A DNA stretch of 64,000 bases from Achromobacter sp. MYb9 (GTDB taxonomy: Bacteria; Pseudomonadota; Gammaproteobacteria; Burkholderiales; Burkholderiaceae_B): positions 54,540 to 118,539 of the forward strand of contig NZ_PCOQ01000021.1 in assembly GCF_002975275.1 (NCBI RefSeq), given 5' to 3'. This document shows, in pieces, positions 10,726 through 19,941 of the stretch. The notes beneath the pieces were generated by a model. That model was not told where the DNA came from and did not search any database. It saw only the letters and a list, made by a program, of their open reading frames with translations. Every line of letters starts with the position of its first letter. The stretch's first letter is position 1. The position numbers and the translations under genes were made by a program.

Positions 10726-10826
10726 GGCAGGGGGACCAACGCGGCTTCAGCCGACAAAAAGGTGTAAAAAGTGACGAAAACTATCGAAAATTCTAGCCGA
10801 ATCAGCTAGGATACCGCCCAATCATA

Positions 10827-10860
10827 CGCAACTGCTATCTATACGCAGTTCGCAGTTGCG
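10827..10860. repeat. 9-bp inverted repeat in the tyrS/M23 gap
   Basis: CGCAACTGC (10827-10835) and GCAGTTGCG (10852-10860) form a perfect inverted repeat with a 16-base spacer; a second, smaller one, CTAGC-N7-GCTAG, lies at 10793-10809. Both lie in the divergent promoter region. They could be operator sites or a leader hairpin of the M23 transcript. No known regulator motif was recognised. Confidence 0.35.
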
Positions 10861-10990
10861 GTTCAGCCTACCACCCGTTGTTCACAAGATGCGCCCGCGC
10901 CAGCAGCCCTGTCCCCGATTTCGTGGCGCGCAAGGGCCGTTCGTATTGCGCACCCTGCGAGCTCAAGCCACCTGAGAGGGTATCTTCACG

Positions 10991-12400
10991 ATGAATCGTG
11001 GCCTCCACGAACTGGCGAGTAGCATCAAGCGCAAAGTTGCTGCCCTGTTTGCGCCCGTTGAGCCCAAGCCCCATCGCTCGGGACTTTTCCGCCGCACTCT
11101 TCTCGTCACCGCTATTGGTCTGTTTGCTGGCGCCGCCGCCCTCGGCATGGTGCAGCAACCCGACCGCACCGAACTTCCCCCGTCCCGAATCATCCAGAGC
11201 GTTCTGCCGCTGACCGCCGAACAAGTCGAAGTCAGCAGCCCCAGCGCCGCGCCGTACATCAGCGAAACCCGCATCCGTGCCGGCGACACGCTGGCCGCCG
11301 TGCTGCAACGCCTGGAGCTGGACGCCCCGAACCTGCAGACCTTCCTGACGCATGAAGCCAGCGCCCGCAGCATCTACAAGCTGTACCCGGGCCGCTCCGT
11401 CCAGGCTGCGACGGACGATCAGGGCAACCTGATCTGGCTGCGCTACATCCACACCCCCGGCAATGAATCCGACGGCCAGGTCGTGACGCGCATGCTGCAC
11501 GTCGCGCCGTCCGGCGACAGCTACAAAGCCGAGGAAGTCACCGAAAGCACCGACCGCCAGACACGCGTCGCCGTGGGCACGATCAAGTCGTCGCTGTTCG
11601 GCGCCACGGACGCCGCCGGCATCCCGGATTCGGTCACCATGCAGATGGCCGACATCCTCAGCGCCAAGATCGACTTCCTGCGCGACCTGCGCCAGGGCGA
11701 CCAATTCCGCGTGGTCTACGAAGTGCGCTCGCACGACGGCCGCTACGCTGGCGCCGGCCGCGTGCTGGCCCTGGAATTCATCAACGGCGGCAAGACCTAC
11801 AGCGCCGTCTGGTTCAGCCCCGACGAGAAAAGCGGTTCGTACTACGACTTCGACGGCACCAGCCTGCGCGGCGCCTTCCTGCGCACCGCGCTGAAGTTCA
11901 GCCGCATCAGCTCGACGTTCGGCATGCGCATGCATCCCATCCACAAGACGTGGACGGGCCACAAGGGCGTGGACTACGCCGCGCCTTCGGGCACGCCGAT
12001 CCACTCCACGGCGGACGGCACGGTCGAATTCTCGGGCTGGCAGAACGGCTACGGCAACGTGGTCATCGTGAAGCATCACGGCAAGTACTCGACGCTGTAT
12101 GCCCACCAAAGCCGCATCGCCGCAGGCGTCACCAAGGGCTCGAAGATCTCGCAAGGCCAGCTGCTGGGCTATGTGGGGTCCACCGGCTGGGCCACCGGCC
12201 CGCATCTGCACTACGAGTTCCGCGTGGACAATCAGCCGATCGACCCGCTGTCGGTCGACCTGCCCGTTGCCCGTGCCCTGGAACCCGCGGAAGTGCGCGC
12301 GTTCAACCAGGCCGTGGCGCCGTACAAGCAACAGATCAAGTTGCTGACCGAGTTCCAGCAGACGCTGCCTGACGCCCTGACCAACGTGGCCAGCCGCTAA
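10991..12400 (+). CDS. M23-family peptidoglycan endopeptidase (MepM-like)
   Basis: A membrane-anchored periplasmic zinc endopeptidase of 469 residues that would cut peptide cross-links in peptidoglycan. Residues 1-34 are basic and cytoplasmic, one transmembrane helix spans about 35-53, an OapA/LysM-like region follows, and the C-terminal LytM domain (about 305-430) holds the metal ligands H324-x3-D328 and H405-L-H407. All four expected ligands are present, so it should be active, unlike EnvC/NlpD-type relatives. anmK follows on the same strand, separated by a terminator, linking wall cleavage with muropeptide recycling. Confidence 0.93.
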   Translation: MNRGLHELASSIKRKVAALFAPVEPKPHRSGLFRRTLLVTAIGLFAGAAALGMVQQPDRTELPPSRIIQSVLPLTAEQVEVSSPSAAPYISETRIRAGDTLAAVLQRLELDAPNLQTFLTHEASARSIYKLYPGRSVQAATDDQGNLIWLRYIHTPGNESDGQVVTRMLHVAPSGDSYKAEEVTESTDRQTRVAVGTIKSSLFGATDAAGIPDSVTMQMADILSAKIDFLRDLRQGDQFRVVYEVRSHDGRYAGAGRVLALEFINGGKTYSAVWFSPDEKSGSYYDFDGTSLRGAFLRTALKFSRISSTFGMRMHPIHKTWTGHKGVDYAAPSGTPIHSTADGTVEFSGWQNGYGNVVIVKHHGKYSTLYAHQSRIAAGVTKGSKISQGQLLGYVGSTGWATGPHLHYEFRVDNQPIDPLSVDLPVARALEPAEVRAFNQAVAPYKQQIKLLTEFQQTLPDALTNVASR

Positions 12401-12429
12401 CCGGCCCGCCGCAACAAAACGTCCCAAGA

Positions 12430-12465
12430 GGCGGCCCGTGCAGATTCTGCCGGCCGCCTTTCTTC
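12430..12465 (+). terminator. Terminator of the M23 peptidase gene
   Basis: GGCGGCC (12430-12436) pairs with GGCCGCC (12452-12458), followed by TTTCTTCTTT. It lies 30 bases after the peptidase stop and immediately before anmK, and overlaps an upstream in-frame GTG, which argues against that GTG as the anmK start. Confidence 0.75.
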
Positions 12466-12479
12466 TTTCCGAGGCGCCC

Positions 12480-13613
12480 GTGAATTCCTCCGCACCCCGC
12501 CCGCAGGGCAACCCCGCCCTCTATATCGGCTTGATGTCCGGCACCAGCGTCGACGGCGTCGACGGGGTGCTTGTGCGCCTGGACGCTGACCAGGCGCCGC
12601 AGGTGCTGGCCAGCGCCAGCCTGCCCATGCCCGAGAACCTGCGCCGCGAACTGCTGGCGCTGAACCTGGCTGGCGACGACGAGTTGGCGCGCGCCGCCCT
12701 GGCGGCCAACGCGTTGGCGCGGCTGTATGCCCAGGCGGTCGCCGCCCTGCTGCGGGACGCAGGCGTCTCGGCCAGCGCCGTGACCGCCATTGGCGCGCAC
12801 GGCCAGACGGTGCGCCACCGGCCGGACAGCGGCTATACCGTGCAACTCAACGCCCCCGCCCTGCTGGCGGAATTGACCGGCATCGACGTGGTGGCGGACT
12901 TTCGCAGCCGCGACGTGGCCGCCGGGGGCCAGGGCGCGCCGCTGGTGCCGCCGTTCCATGCCGCGATCTTCGGCGCCGCGCATGGCCGCGCGGTACTCAA
13001 CCTGGGCGGCATCGCCAACGTGACGCTGCTTGCGCCCGGCCAACCGGCCCGAGGCTTCGATACGGGTCCGGCCAATGTGTTCCTGGACGCGTGGTGCCAG
13101 CGCCATCTGGGGCAGCCCTATGATGCTGGCGGCCGCTGGGCGGCCACGGGCCAGGTGGTGGCGCCGCTGCTGGAGCAACTGATCGCCAGCGAGCCCTGGT
13201 TCGCGCTGCCGCCCCCCAAGTCAACCGGCCGCGACCTGTTCAACCTGCAATGGCTGGACGACCGCCTGGCGGCGTTCGACGGCCCCAAACCCGCCCCTCA
13301 GGACGTGCAGGCGACGTTGCAACGCCTTACCGCCAGGACCGTCGCCAACGCCATCGACGCGGCGGCTGCGGGCACGCAAGAGGTATTCGTGTGCGGTGGC
13401 GGCGCCTACAACGCCGGGCTGATGCGGGAACTGGCGTACTGCCTGCAGCGCCCGGTGCAGCCGACGGACGTGCTGGGCGTGCCTGCGCAGCAGGTCGAGG
13501 CCCTGGCGTTTGCCTGGTTGGCGCAGGCCTTTGTGGAACGCCGGCCCGCCGGCTTGCCGGCCGTCACCGGCGCCCGGGGCGCCCGGATCCTGGGCGCGCT
13601 CTATCCCGCTTGA
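12480..13613 (+). CDS. anmK: Anhydro-N-acetylmuramic acid kinase
   Basis: AnmK phosphorylates 1,6-anhydro-MurNAc released from peptidoglycan, giving MurNAc-6-phosphate for recycling. The family signature [13 protein letters not shown] is at the N-terminus and the ATPase-fold motifs [19 protein letters not shown] and FVCGGGAYN follow in order. The start is a GTG at 12480 with GAGG six bases ahead, giving 377 residues, close to the family norm. An alternative GTG at 12438 falls inside the preceding terminator. Its neighbour is a wall endopeptidase, and mpl, another recycling enzyme, is at 59.4 kb. Confidence 0.94.
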   Translation: MNSSAPRPQGNPALYIGLMSGTSVDGVDGVLVRLDADQAPQVLASASLPMPENLRRELLALNLAGDDELARAALAANALARLYAQAVAALLRDAGVSASAVTAIGAHGQTVRHRPDSGYTVQLNAPALLAELTGIDVVADFRSRDVAAGGQGAPLVPPFHAAIFGAAHGRAVLNLGGIANVTLLAPGQPARGFDTGPANVFLDAWCQRHLGQPYDAGGRWAATGQVVAPLLEQLIASEPWFALPPPKSTGRDLFNLQWLDDRLAAFDGPKPAPQDVQATLQRLTARTVANAIDAAAAGTQEVFVCGGGAYNAGLMRELAYCLQRPVQPTDVLGVPAQQVEALAFAWLAQAFVERRPAGLPAVTGARGARILGALYPA

Positions 13614-13641
13614 CGCGGGGTCGAGGGGCGTGGCCCCATGC

Positions 13642-13673
13642 AAAAAGCCCTTCGGCACGCCGAAGGGCTTTTT
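13642..13673. terminator. Bidirectional terminator between anmK and erpA
   Basis: A near-complete palindrome: AAAAAGCCCTTCGGC (13642-13656) and its complement (13659-13673), giving a GC-rich stem with T-tracts on both strands. It lies between the converging anmK and erpA genes. Confidence 0.92.
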
Positions 13674-13691
13674 ATTGTCCTGCTTCGGCGA

Positions 13692-14063
13692 TTACACCGA
13701 GAACGAGGAACCGCAGCCGCAAGTGGTGCTGGCGTTGGGATTACGGATGACGAACTGCGCGCCTTCCAGGTCTTCCTTGTAGTCGATCTCGGCGCCGACC
13801 AGATACTGGAAGCTCATCGGATCGACCAGCAATTGAACACCGGCCTTGTCCAGCACGGTGTCGTCTTCGTTCACGACTTCGTCGAACGTGAAGCCGTACT
13901 GGAAGCCCGAACAGCCGCCACCCTGGACAAACACGCGCAGCTTCAGCTCGGGGTTGCCCTCTTCGGCCAACAGGTCCTTCACTTTGGCGGCGGCCGAGTC
14001 AGTAAATACCAAGGGAGCAGGCGGGGCGGCCTGAAGGTCGACGGTTTCGGTTACTGCATTCAT
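13692..14063 (-). CDS. erpA: Iron-sulfur cluster insertion protein ErpA
   Basis: ErpA is an A-type carrier that hands Fe-S clusters to apoproteins, including enzymes of isoprenoid synthesis. The 123-residue protein has the three invariant cysteines: C51 in [11 protein letters not shown] and C115/C117 in the C-terminal TTCGCGSSF. The N-terminal 17 residues are a variable extension typical of betaproteobacterial ErpA. The order erpA - DUF6776-like - argC - rpsI - rplM is usual in this family, here broken by the toxin-antitoxin-like pair. Confidence 0.95.
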   Translation of the reverse strand: MNAVTETVDLQAAPPAPLVFTDSAAAKVKDLLAEEGNPELKLRVFVQGGGCSGFQYGFTFDEVVNEDDTVLDKAGVQLLVDPMSFQYLVGAEIDYKEDLEGAQFVIRNPNASTTCGCGSSFSV

Positions 14064-14149
14064 GGTTCACTCCTGGCCGGATCGGCCATATTTCGGTGAG
14101 CGGCAACGGCGCTCGCATAGTGTCACTATAGCCCAGGGCTTGACTAGAC

Positions 14150-14896
14150 TCAAAGTTCCAGTTTGATACTGCGCGATGCCCGGACGGTATCCCCTTCCAG
14201 CACACTGACCGTGACGCTTTCGGGGACAAAACCCTCGGGCACGGCCAGCAAGCCCTGGCTGCGCTGATATTGATCGAATTGCAGGGCCAGGGACGCCGCC
14301 GTGGTGGATTCACCCGTGGCGGTGACCGGCCCGGCTTCGGCTTTGACTTGCAGGGGCGCCAGGTCGACGGTCATGGTCTCGCCCTTCAGGATGCCCGTGG
14401 CCTGGAACCGCAGCGCGCCCGCGAACGGCGATCCGCCATTGCGCCCGCTGCGCATCAGCAGCACCTTGTAGCGCAAGCCCCCGCCATCGCGGTCGATTTG
14501 CACCCCCCGGATATCCACCGAACCTTCCGGGCCCGGAGGCAGCAATTGTTCGTAGAAAGCCAACTGGTCGCGCACCCGGCCGACTTCGGCCTGCACGGTG
14601 CGCAGTTGCGTTTCAAGTTCTTCGCGGGCCGCGCGCTCGATGACAAGTTCGCCATCCGCGGTATCCAGCTGGCCCTGCGTGTAGCGTAGCTGTGCGGCCT
14701 GCTGGCGCATGGCCTCTTGCTGGACCTCGGCTTGGGCCGCGCTGATCACGACGGCATCCTGCGGCAGGGCTTGCCGCTGGGCATGGAAATACCCCGCGAC
14801 GCCGCCCAGCAGCACGCCGATCAGCAATCCGGCCGCCACGCGCAGCAGCCCGCCGGCGGGGCGGGACTGCGGGGTGGCGGGAGAGTCAGCTGACAT
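14150..14896 (-). CDS. DUF6776-like membrane-anchored coiled-coil protein
   Basis: A 248-residue protein of unknown function. A single transmembrane helix at about 17-36 (LLRVAAGLLIGVLLGGVAGYF) is followed by a glutamine- and glutamate-rich coiled coil (about 50-115) and a C-terminal beta-rich domain that should lie in the periplasm. The layout and the position between erpA and argC match the DUF6776 family of betaproteobacteria. Coiled coil plus a single anchor suggests a scaffold or envelope role, but nothing shows a function. It is 48 bp after argC and probably co-transcribed with it. Confidence 0.7.
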   Translation of the reverse strand: MSADSPATPQSRPAGGLLRVAAGLLIGVLLGGVAGYFHAQRQALPQDAVVISAAQAEVQQEAMRQQAAQLRYTQGQLDTADGELVIERAAREELETQLRTVQAEVGRVRDQLAFYEQLLPPGPEGSVDIRGVQIDRDGGGLRYKVLLMRSGRNGGSPFAGALRFQATGILKGETMTVDLAPLQVKAEAGPVTATGESTTAASLALQFDQYQRSQGLLAVPEGFVPESVTVSVLEGDTVRASRSIKLEL

Positions 14897-14944
14897 AAAG
14901 CGCGTCGAGGAGCAGCGGCCAGGGCCGGCTGCCCGATCCAGGCA

Positions 14945-16009
14945 TCAGGGCAGGATCGCGACCTGATCCAGCCCGGTCGATTCCGGCACCCCGAACATCA
15001 GGTTCATGTTTTGGACCGCCTGGCCCGCGGCGCCCTTGACCAGGTTGTCTTGCACGACCAGAACAATCAGCTGGTCGCCATTTCCGGGGCGGCTCAGCGC
15101 GATGCGCAGGTTGTTCGACGCGCGCACCGAACGGGTTTCAGGCAGGCTGCCGGCCGGCATCACGTCCACGAAGGGCTCGTCGGCGTAACGCTGCTCGAAC
15201 AACGCCTGGAAGTCCGTATCGCGGGCTTCCGGCAGGATGCGGGCGTAGATCGTGGAGAACATGCCGCGGATCATCGGCACCAAGTGCGGCACGAAGGTCA
15301 GGCCGACCTTGCCGCCGGAGATCTTTTCCAGCTGGGCGACGATTTCCGGATGATGACGGTGCCCGGCCACGCCGTAGGCCTTGAAGTTATCCGAGGCTTC
15401 CGAGAACAACGACCCCACTTCCGCCTTGCGGCCAGCGCCAGACACGCCCGACTTGCAGTCGGCGATCAGGGTTTGCGCATCGACCAGCGCCTTGCCGCCC
15501 TCCAGCAACGGGGCCAGGCCCAGCAGCACGGTGGTGGGATAGCAGCCGGGGTTGCCAATGACGCGTGCCTTGGAAATGGCTTCGCGGTTCAGTTCCACCA
15601 GGCCATACTGGGATTCGGCCAGGATGTCCGGGCAGGTGTGGGGAATCTTGTACCAGCGCTCGAAGGTCGGGATGTCCTGCAAGCGGAAATCGGCGGCCAG
15701 ATCGATGACGCGGGTGCCTGCGGAAATCAGTTCCTGGGCCTGCGCCATCGCCACGCCGTGCGGCGTCGCGAAGAACACCACGTCGCAGTCGGTCAGCGAC
15801 GCTTTTTCCGGCGCCGAAAAGGCCAGGTTCACGCGGCCGCGCAGGTTCGGATACATATCAGCCACCGGCAGCCCGTCTTCCTTGCGGGACGTGATGGCGG
15901 TCAATTCCACATTGGGATGCTGCGACAGCAAGCGCAGCAGCTCGACGCCGGTATAACCGGTGCCGCCGACGATACCAACCTTGATACGGGTGTTCGATGC
16001 TTGGGCCAT
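14945..16009 (-). CDS. argC: N-acetyl-gamma-glutamyl-phosphate reductase
   Basis: ArgC carries out the third step of arginine synthesis, NADPH-dependent reduction of N-acetylglutamyl phosphate. The 354-residue protein has the Rossmann motif [10 protein letters not shown] (residues 12-21) and the catalytic C156 in [10 protein letters not shown], with the downstream histidine in the [10 protein letters not shown] segment. It belongs to the long (type 1) class. The start ATG at 16009 fits the conserved N-terminus. The toxin-antitoxin-like pair lies just upstream on the same strand, about 160 bp away; argC should have its own promoter in that gap, though none is obvious. Confidence 0.96.
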   Translation of the reverse strand: MAQASNTRIKVGIVGGTGYTGVELLRLLSQHPNVELTAITSRKEDGLPVADMYPNLRGRVNLAFSAPEKASLTDCDVVFFATPHGVAMAQAQELISAGTRVIDLAADFRLQDIPTFERWYKIPHTCPDILAESQYGLVELNREAISKARVIGNPGCYPTTVLLGLAPLLEGGKALVDAQTLIADCKSGVSGAGRKAEVGSLFSEASDNFKAYGVAGHRHHPEIVAQLEKISGGKVGLTFVPHLVPMIRGMFSTIYARILPEARDTDFQALFEQRYADEPFVDVMPAGSLPETRSVRASNNLRIALSRPGNGDQLIVLVVQDNLVKGAAGQAVQNMNLMFGVPESTGLDQVAILP

Positions 16010-16166
16010 GATGGATATGAACTCTTCGTAGGACGAAAACAGATTGTATCGCCCGGAGGATACAGGGTTGCCTCACCACCGGCAGAACCGCCCGACAACC
16101 TGACTTCATCCGACCGATAGACAGGCGCGAAGTTCCGCGCCGGAAAGGTGGCGCCGCCTGGCACCA

Positions 16167-16781
16167 CTATGCCGAAATGGCCGACAGCGCCCTCAACTCT
16201 TCAAGCAACCGCGGGGATGGCCGCTCCAGCACTTTGTTCTGGATATCGAACACTACGGACTTGATCAAATCCGTCTTGTTCAGCGACGTGCTCGCTTCCA
16301 ACCTGCGGATGTCTTCCGTGACTCTAGCGGGCACCTTCATCGACAGGCGACGGCGCGGCGCGCCGCGCTTTTCGGGAAACGTAGCCACTGCCCGCTCGAA
16401 TGCGGCCCTCAACAACTCAGGGGCACCCGCATCGTTCGCCGCCTTGTGCATGAAATAAGTCAGCAGTACCCGCCGGAAATCAGTGGAGGCGCGGTGATCA
16501 ATCGTATGCACCGCGTAGTCCAGGATATCCACGTATACCGCAGGCAGATTCGTTTCAATGGACTCCAGCGCTTGCTTGCGCGCCTTGCTGATGGCGGGGG
16601 TGGACTGTGCGGGAATGGACACCGTGCCGCCGCATTGGCTGCAAACGCCGACCAGGATATTCCTGACCGTGCCCGATCCGTCACTGAACGGAACGTCGCG
16701 ACGAACGAACGCCGTCGAGACCAACGCGGCGCAATCGTGGCAGAACGCCTGGCTACGATCGCCTTCCTGGAAAATTTTCAT
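16167..16781 (-). CDS. Putative antitoxin: YgiT-type zinc finger plus ribbon-helix-helix
   Basis: A 204-residue protein. Its N-terminal third looks like the MqsA/YgiT zinc finger: C14-x2-C17 and C47-x2-C50 flank a segment ending VGVCSQCGG, as in the toxin-binding domain of MqsA. The middle (about 70-135) is helical. Residues about 145-183 (LSMKVPARVTEDIRRLEA, then LNKTDLIKSVVFDI) read as a ribbon-helix-helix DNA-binding domain instead of the helix-turn-helix of MqsA. The ATG at 16781 is chosen over a GTG at 16802 because GAGGG lies five bases ahead. It starts 7 bp after the upstream gene, as expected for a toxin-first pair. Family assignment is by eye. Confidence 0.6.
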   Translation of the reverse strand: MKIFQEGDRSQAFCHDCAALVSTAFVRRDVPFSDGSGTVRNILVGVCSQCGGTVSIPAQSTPAISKARKQALESIETNLPAVYVDILDYAVHTIDHRASTDFRRVLLTYFMHKAANDAGAPELLRAAFERAVATFPEKRGAPRRRLSMKVPARVTEDIRRLEASTSLNKTDLIKSVVFDIQNKVLERPSPRLLEELRALSAISA

Positions 16782-16788
16782 GACGCCC

Positions 16789-17085
16789 TCAACGGTGGAC
16801 ACTGATGAAGATGGTGACGGGGTCGATGAAGTAGAACTTCACGTACCAGCCGCTGGCCCGGAGGATGTGGCAATCGATGTTCAGGCCGCCATGCAACGGG
16901 CTGCGTGTGTAGCCTGCCCCGTCGCTGCGCCGCAGGAGGTCAGCCAGGTCGACAGCGGAAACCTCGCCTGTGGCCAGCAGATTCTTCACATCGACGTGAC
17001 GGCGGGCTTCGTGCTGATAGGTGCCCTCAAGCAGGGCTGCAACGACTGCGGCCCTGACTGCCTTGAACCCGTGCGGCTGCGCCAT
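16789..17085 (-). CDS. Putative toxin, MqsR/RelE-like fold
   Basis: A 98-residue basic protein directly upstream of the zinc-finger antitoxin candidate. The C-terminus (WYVKFYFIDPVTIFISVH) resembles the last strands of MqsR-type RNases (VYLKITVIHDVLIVSF) and DUF4258-like proteins, both of the RelE-like fold. The N-terminal half (EARRHVDVKNLLATGEVSAVDLADLL) is consistent with the helical part. If real, it would be an mRNA interferase held inactive by its partner. Catalytic residues cannot be assigned by eye. The promoter carries a perfect palindrome typical of toxin-antitoxin autoregulation. It could instead be a harmless DUF4258 protein. Confidence 0.55.
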   Translation of the reverse strand: MAQPHGFKAVRAAVVAALLEGTYQHEARRHVDVKNLLATGEVSAVDLADLLRRSDGAGYTRSPLHGGLNIDCHILRASGWYVKFYFIDPVTIFISVHR

Positions 17086-17103
17086 CTTCCGCTCCCGAAA
17101 ATT

Positions 17104-17132
17104 ATTATACGAATATCATCGTATAAATGGAA
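17104..17132 (-). promoter_or_regulatory. Promoter with palindromic operator of the toxin-antitoxin-like pair
   Basis: On the minus strand a consensus -10 TATAAT (17109-17104) lies 17 bp from a weak -35 TTCCAT (17132-17127). A perfect inverted repeat, TTATACGA-N6-TCGTATAA (17105-17126), covers the -10 and most of the spacer, 20-41 bp before the toxin ATG. A binding protein here would block RNA polymerase. Confidence 0.7.
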
Positions 17133-17193
17133 GCGAGAATCGAGGTCAAGCTGGTAGTCACCGCAAGGCGCCATGGAGCGTGGTCGCCCAAAA

Positions 17194-17223
17194 GCAAAAA
17201 ACCCGCCGAAGCGGGTTTTTTGC
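17194..17223 (-). terminator. Terminator after rpsI
   Basis: GCAAAAAACCCGC (17194-17206) pairs with 17211-17223 around a CGAA loop; T-tracts flank both sides, so it can act in both directions. It ends the rplM-rpsI operon eight bases after the rpsI stop codon and insulates the downstream toxin-antitoxin-like unit. Confidence 0.92.
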
Positions 17224-17230
17224 AGCAACA

Positions 17231-17623
17231 TTAACGCTTGCTGAACTGCTTGCGACGACGTGCCTTGCGGAAGCCGACCTTCTTACGTTCGACTTCGCGG
17301 GCATCGCGGGTCACAAAGCCAGCTTGCGACAGTGCGGGCTTCAGGGTCGCGTCGTAGTCGATCAGGGCACGCGTGATGCCGTGACGGACTGCGCCAGCCT
17401 GGCCGGTTTCGCCGCCGCCATGGACGTTGACTTTGATGTCGAACGATTCCAGGTGGCCGGTCAGTTCCAGCGGTTGGCGCACGATCATGCGACCAGTTTC
17501 GCGGGCGAAGAAGTCGTCGACGGGCTTGCCGTTGACAACGATCTTACCCGTGCCCTTCTTGATGAAAACGCGAGCCACCGAAGTTTTGCGACGGCCGGTT
17601 CCGTAATTCCAGTTACCGATCAT
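17231..17623 (-). CDS. rpsI: 30S ribosomal protein S9
   Basis: S9 (130 residues) sits in the small subunit head with its C-terminal tail reaching the P-site tRNA. The hallmark tail [12 protein letters not shown] is complete, and the N-terminal [14 protein letters not shown] segment is conserved. It lies nine bases after rplM in the universal rplM-rpsI operon. Codon use is strongly biased, as expected for a highly expressed gene. Confidence 0.99.
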   Translation of the reverse strand: MIGNWNYGTGRRKTSVARVFIKKGTGKIVVNGKPVDDFFARETGRMIVRQPLELTGHLESFDIKVNVHGGGETGQAGAVRHGITRALIDYDATLKPALSQAGFVTRDAREVERKKVGFRKARRRKQFSKR

Positions 17624-17632
17624 GGCGTTTCC

Positions 17633-18061
17633 TTAGATATCCAGCGTCTTGGGCTGCTGGGCGGTGTGCGGGTGCTCGGCACCAGCATAGACCTTCAGCT
17701 TCTTGATCATGGCGTAGCCCAGAGGACCCTTGGGCAGCATGCCCTTGACGGCCTTCTGAATGGCGCGACCGGGAAAACGCTCTTGCATTTTCTCGAAGTT
17801 CGTTTCGCGGATACCGCCCGGGTACGTGGTGTGGCGGAAGTACTTCTTGTCCTTCGCCTTGGTACCGGTAACGACGATATCGGATGCGTTGATGATGACG
17901 ATGTAATCGCCCGTATCAACGTGCGGCGTGAATTCAGGTTTGTGCTTGCCACGCAGACGACGTGCGACTTCGCTGGCCACACGACCGAGGACTTTGCCCT
18001 TGGCGTCGATCACAAACCAGTCACGTTGGACTTCATGCGGCTTGGCCACAAAGGTCTTCAT
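17633..18061 (-). CDS. rplM: 50S ribosomal protein L13
   Basis: L13 (142 residues) is an early-assembling large-subunit protein. Conserved segments [29 protein letters not shown], and [20 protein letters not shown] are all present. The frame is open for 59 more codons upstream, but the ATG at 18061 begins the conserved N-terminus MKTFVAKP and has AGGAA ahead of it. First gene of the rplM-rpsI operon; the leader lies in the 325-bp gap upstream. Confidence 0.99.
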   Translation of the reverse strand: MKTFVAKPHEVQRDWFVIDAKGKVLGRVASEVARRLRGKHKPEFTPHVDTGDYIVIINASDIVVTGTKAKDKKYFRHTTYPGGIRETNFEKMQERFPGRAIQKAVKGMLPKGPLGYAMIKKLKVYAGAEHPHTAQQPKTLDI

Positions 18062-18386
18062 GATGGTTCCTAAGAATAAAAAGTTCTTGCTGACTAGAAC
18101 GTCTAGCCAGTGTTCTTTCCCAGACTGGGCAAAACCTGGATCCTGATGAAGAGAAACCAATGAATAATTCACGGATTTCAGTTCGGGGATTTTGCCTTTA
18201 TCGACGTCCCGCCTAAGCGTTATTACCCGCCCGTGCAATAGTCAAAATGAGGGAAAGCCTGAAATTCTAACACGGCTGCTCAAAAATTGGGCAAGCGAAA
18301 AGAATTCAGGTGGCAGCTGGCCGCAAGCGATGTTGCAGCCAGCGCACAAGGAAATCCGGGGACAAATCCCCGGCGGGCGGGCGCGT
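18062..18386. other. Intergenic leader between livF and rplM
   Basis: This gap holds the rplM promoter and leader on the minus strand and the livF 3' end. It is AT-richer than its flanks near 18150-18300. A hairpin-forming CTAG-rich segment lies around 18090-18115 in the rplM leader and might serve the autogenous control known for L13 in other bacteria, but no conserved structure was confirmed. No gene is seen. Confidence 0.5.
18356..18373 (-). terminator. Probable terminator after livF
   Basis: A 7-bp GC-rich stem CCGGGGA/TCCCCGG with a four-base loop, 13 bases after the livF stop. On the minus strand it is followed by ATTTCCTTG, a weak T-tract. It would end the liv operon. Confidence 0.5.
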
Positions 18387-19097
18387 TCACGCGCCCAGGT
18401 AGGCTTCCAGCACGCGGGGGTGACCCAGCAGTTCGCGGCCCGTGCCCGTCAGCGCCATGGCGCCGTTTTCCAGCACGTAGCCGTTTTGCGCAATCTTCAA
18501 CGCCTGGCGCACGTTCTGCTCCACCAGGAACAGGGTCAGGCCGTCGGCGTTGATGGCGCGCAGCGAACGGAAGATCTCCTGCACGACGATCGGCGCCAGA
18601 CCCATCGATGGCTCGTCCAGCAGCAACAGGCGCGGCTTGGCCATCAAGGCCCGGCCGATGGCCAGCATCTGCTGTTCGCCGCCCGACAGGTTGCCGGCGA
18701 TGCCCGTGATCCGCTCTTTCAGGCGCGGGAACAGGTTGAACACGTATTCCAGGTCGGAATCCACGTTCTTCAGACCCCGACGATAGGCGCCCAGCTCAAG
18801 GTTTTCCAGCACCGTCATGGTGGTGAGGATGGCCCGGCCTTCCGGCACCTGCACGATGCCGCGCGCCACGAGCTGGTGCGGCGGCAGGTTGGTGACGTCT
18901 TCGCCTTCGAACAGGATACGACCGCGCGCTTTGGGCAGCAGGCCCGACAGCGCCAGCAACGTGGTCGATTTGCCGGCGCCGTTGGCGCCGACCAGGGCGG
19001 TGATTTCGTTGGCGTTCAGGTCCAGGTCGATGCCGCGGACGGCTTCGATATGGCCGTAGTTGACCTCGAGTCCGCGGACTTCCAGCATCGCGCTCAT
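18387..19097 (-). CDS. livF: Branched-chain amino acid ABC transporter ATPase LivF
   Basis: One of two cytoplasmic ATPases of a HAAT-family importer for leucine, isoleucine and valine or related compounds. The 236-residue protein has Walker A GANGAGKS (37-44), signature LSGGEQQ, Walker B LLLLDEP and the short LivF C-terminus. The start at 19097 overlaps the stop of a 20-codon frame (ATGA) and has GGAGG seven bases ahead. It is the last gene of the operon. Substrate range cannot be told from the ATPase. Confidence 0.95.
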   Translation of the reverse strand: MSAMLEVRGLEVNYGHIEAVRGIDLDLNANEITALVGANGAGKSTTLLALSGLLPKARGRILFEGEDVTNLPPHQLVARGIVQVPEGRAILTTMTVLENLELGAYRRGLKNVDSDLEYVFNLFPRLKERITGIAGNLSGGEQQMLAIGRALMAKPRLLLLDEPSMGLAPIVVQEIFRSLRAINADGLTLFLVEQNVRQALKIAQNGYVLENGAMALTGTGRELLGHPRVLEAYLGA

Positions 19098-19152
19098 CGT
19101 GCAGCCTCCGCGCAATGCGCTACGGTATTCGTCTTGGGAGCGGCCCGGTGAC

Positions 19153-19170
<18 letters not shown>
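19093..19170 (-). repeat. Duplicated livG/livF junction (19-bp direct repeat)
   Basis: The 19-base sequence CTCATCGTGCAGCCTCCGC occurs at 19093-19111 and 19152-19170, 59 bp apart. Each copy encodes, on the minus strand, the ending ...AEAAR, a stop codon, an overlapping ATG, and the GGAGG ribosome site for that ATG. A tandem duplication of the livG end would explain it. Confidence 0.85.
19094..19156 (-). CDS. 20-codon coupled reading frame between livG and livF
   Basis: A small frame starts with an ATG overlapping the livG stop (ATGA) and ends with a TGA overlapping the livF ATG (ATGA). It has the same GGAGG ribosome site as livF and its last five codons repeat the end of LivG (AEAAR). It is very likely translated by ribosomes moving from livG to livF. 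The peptide itself resembles nothing and may have no function beyond carrying coupling. It arises from the 19-bp direct repeat at this junction. Confidence 0.4.
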
Positions 19171-19933
<763 letters not shown>

Positions 19934-19941
<8 letters not shown>

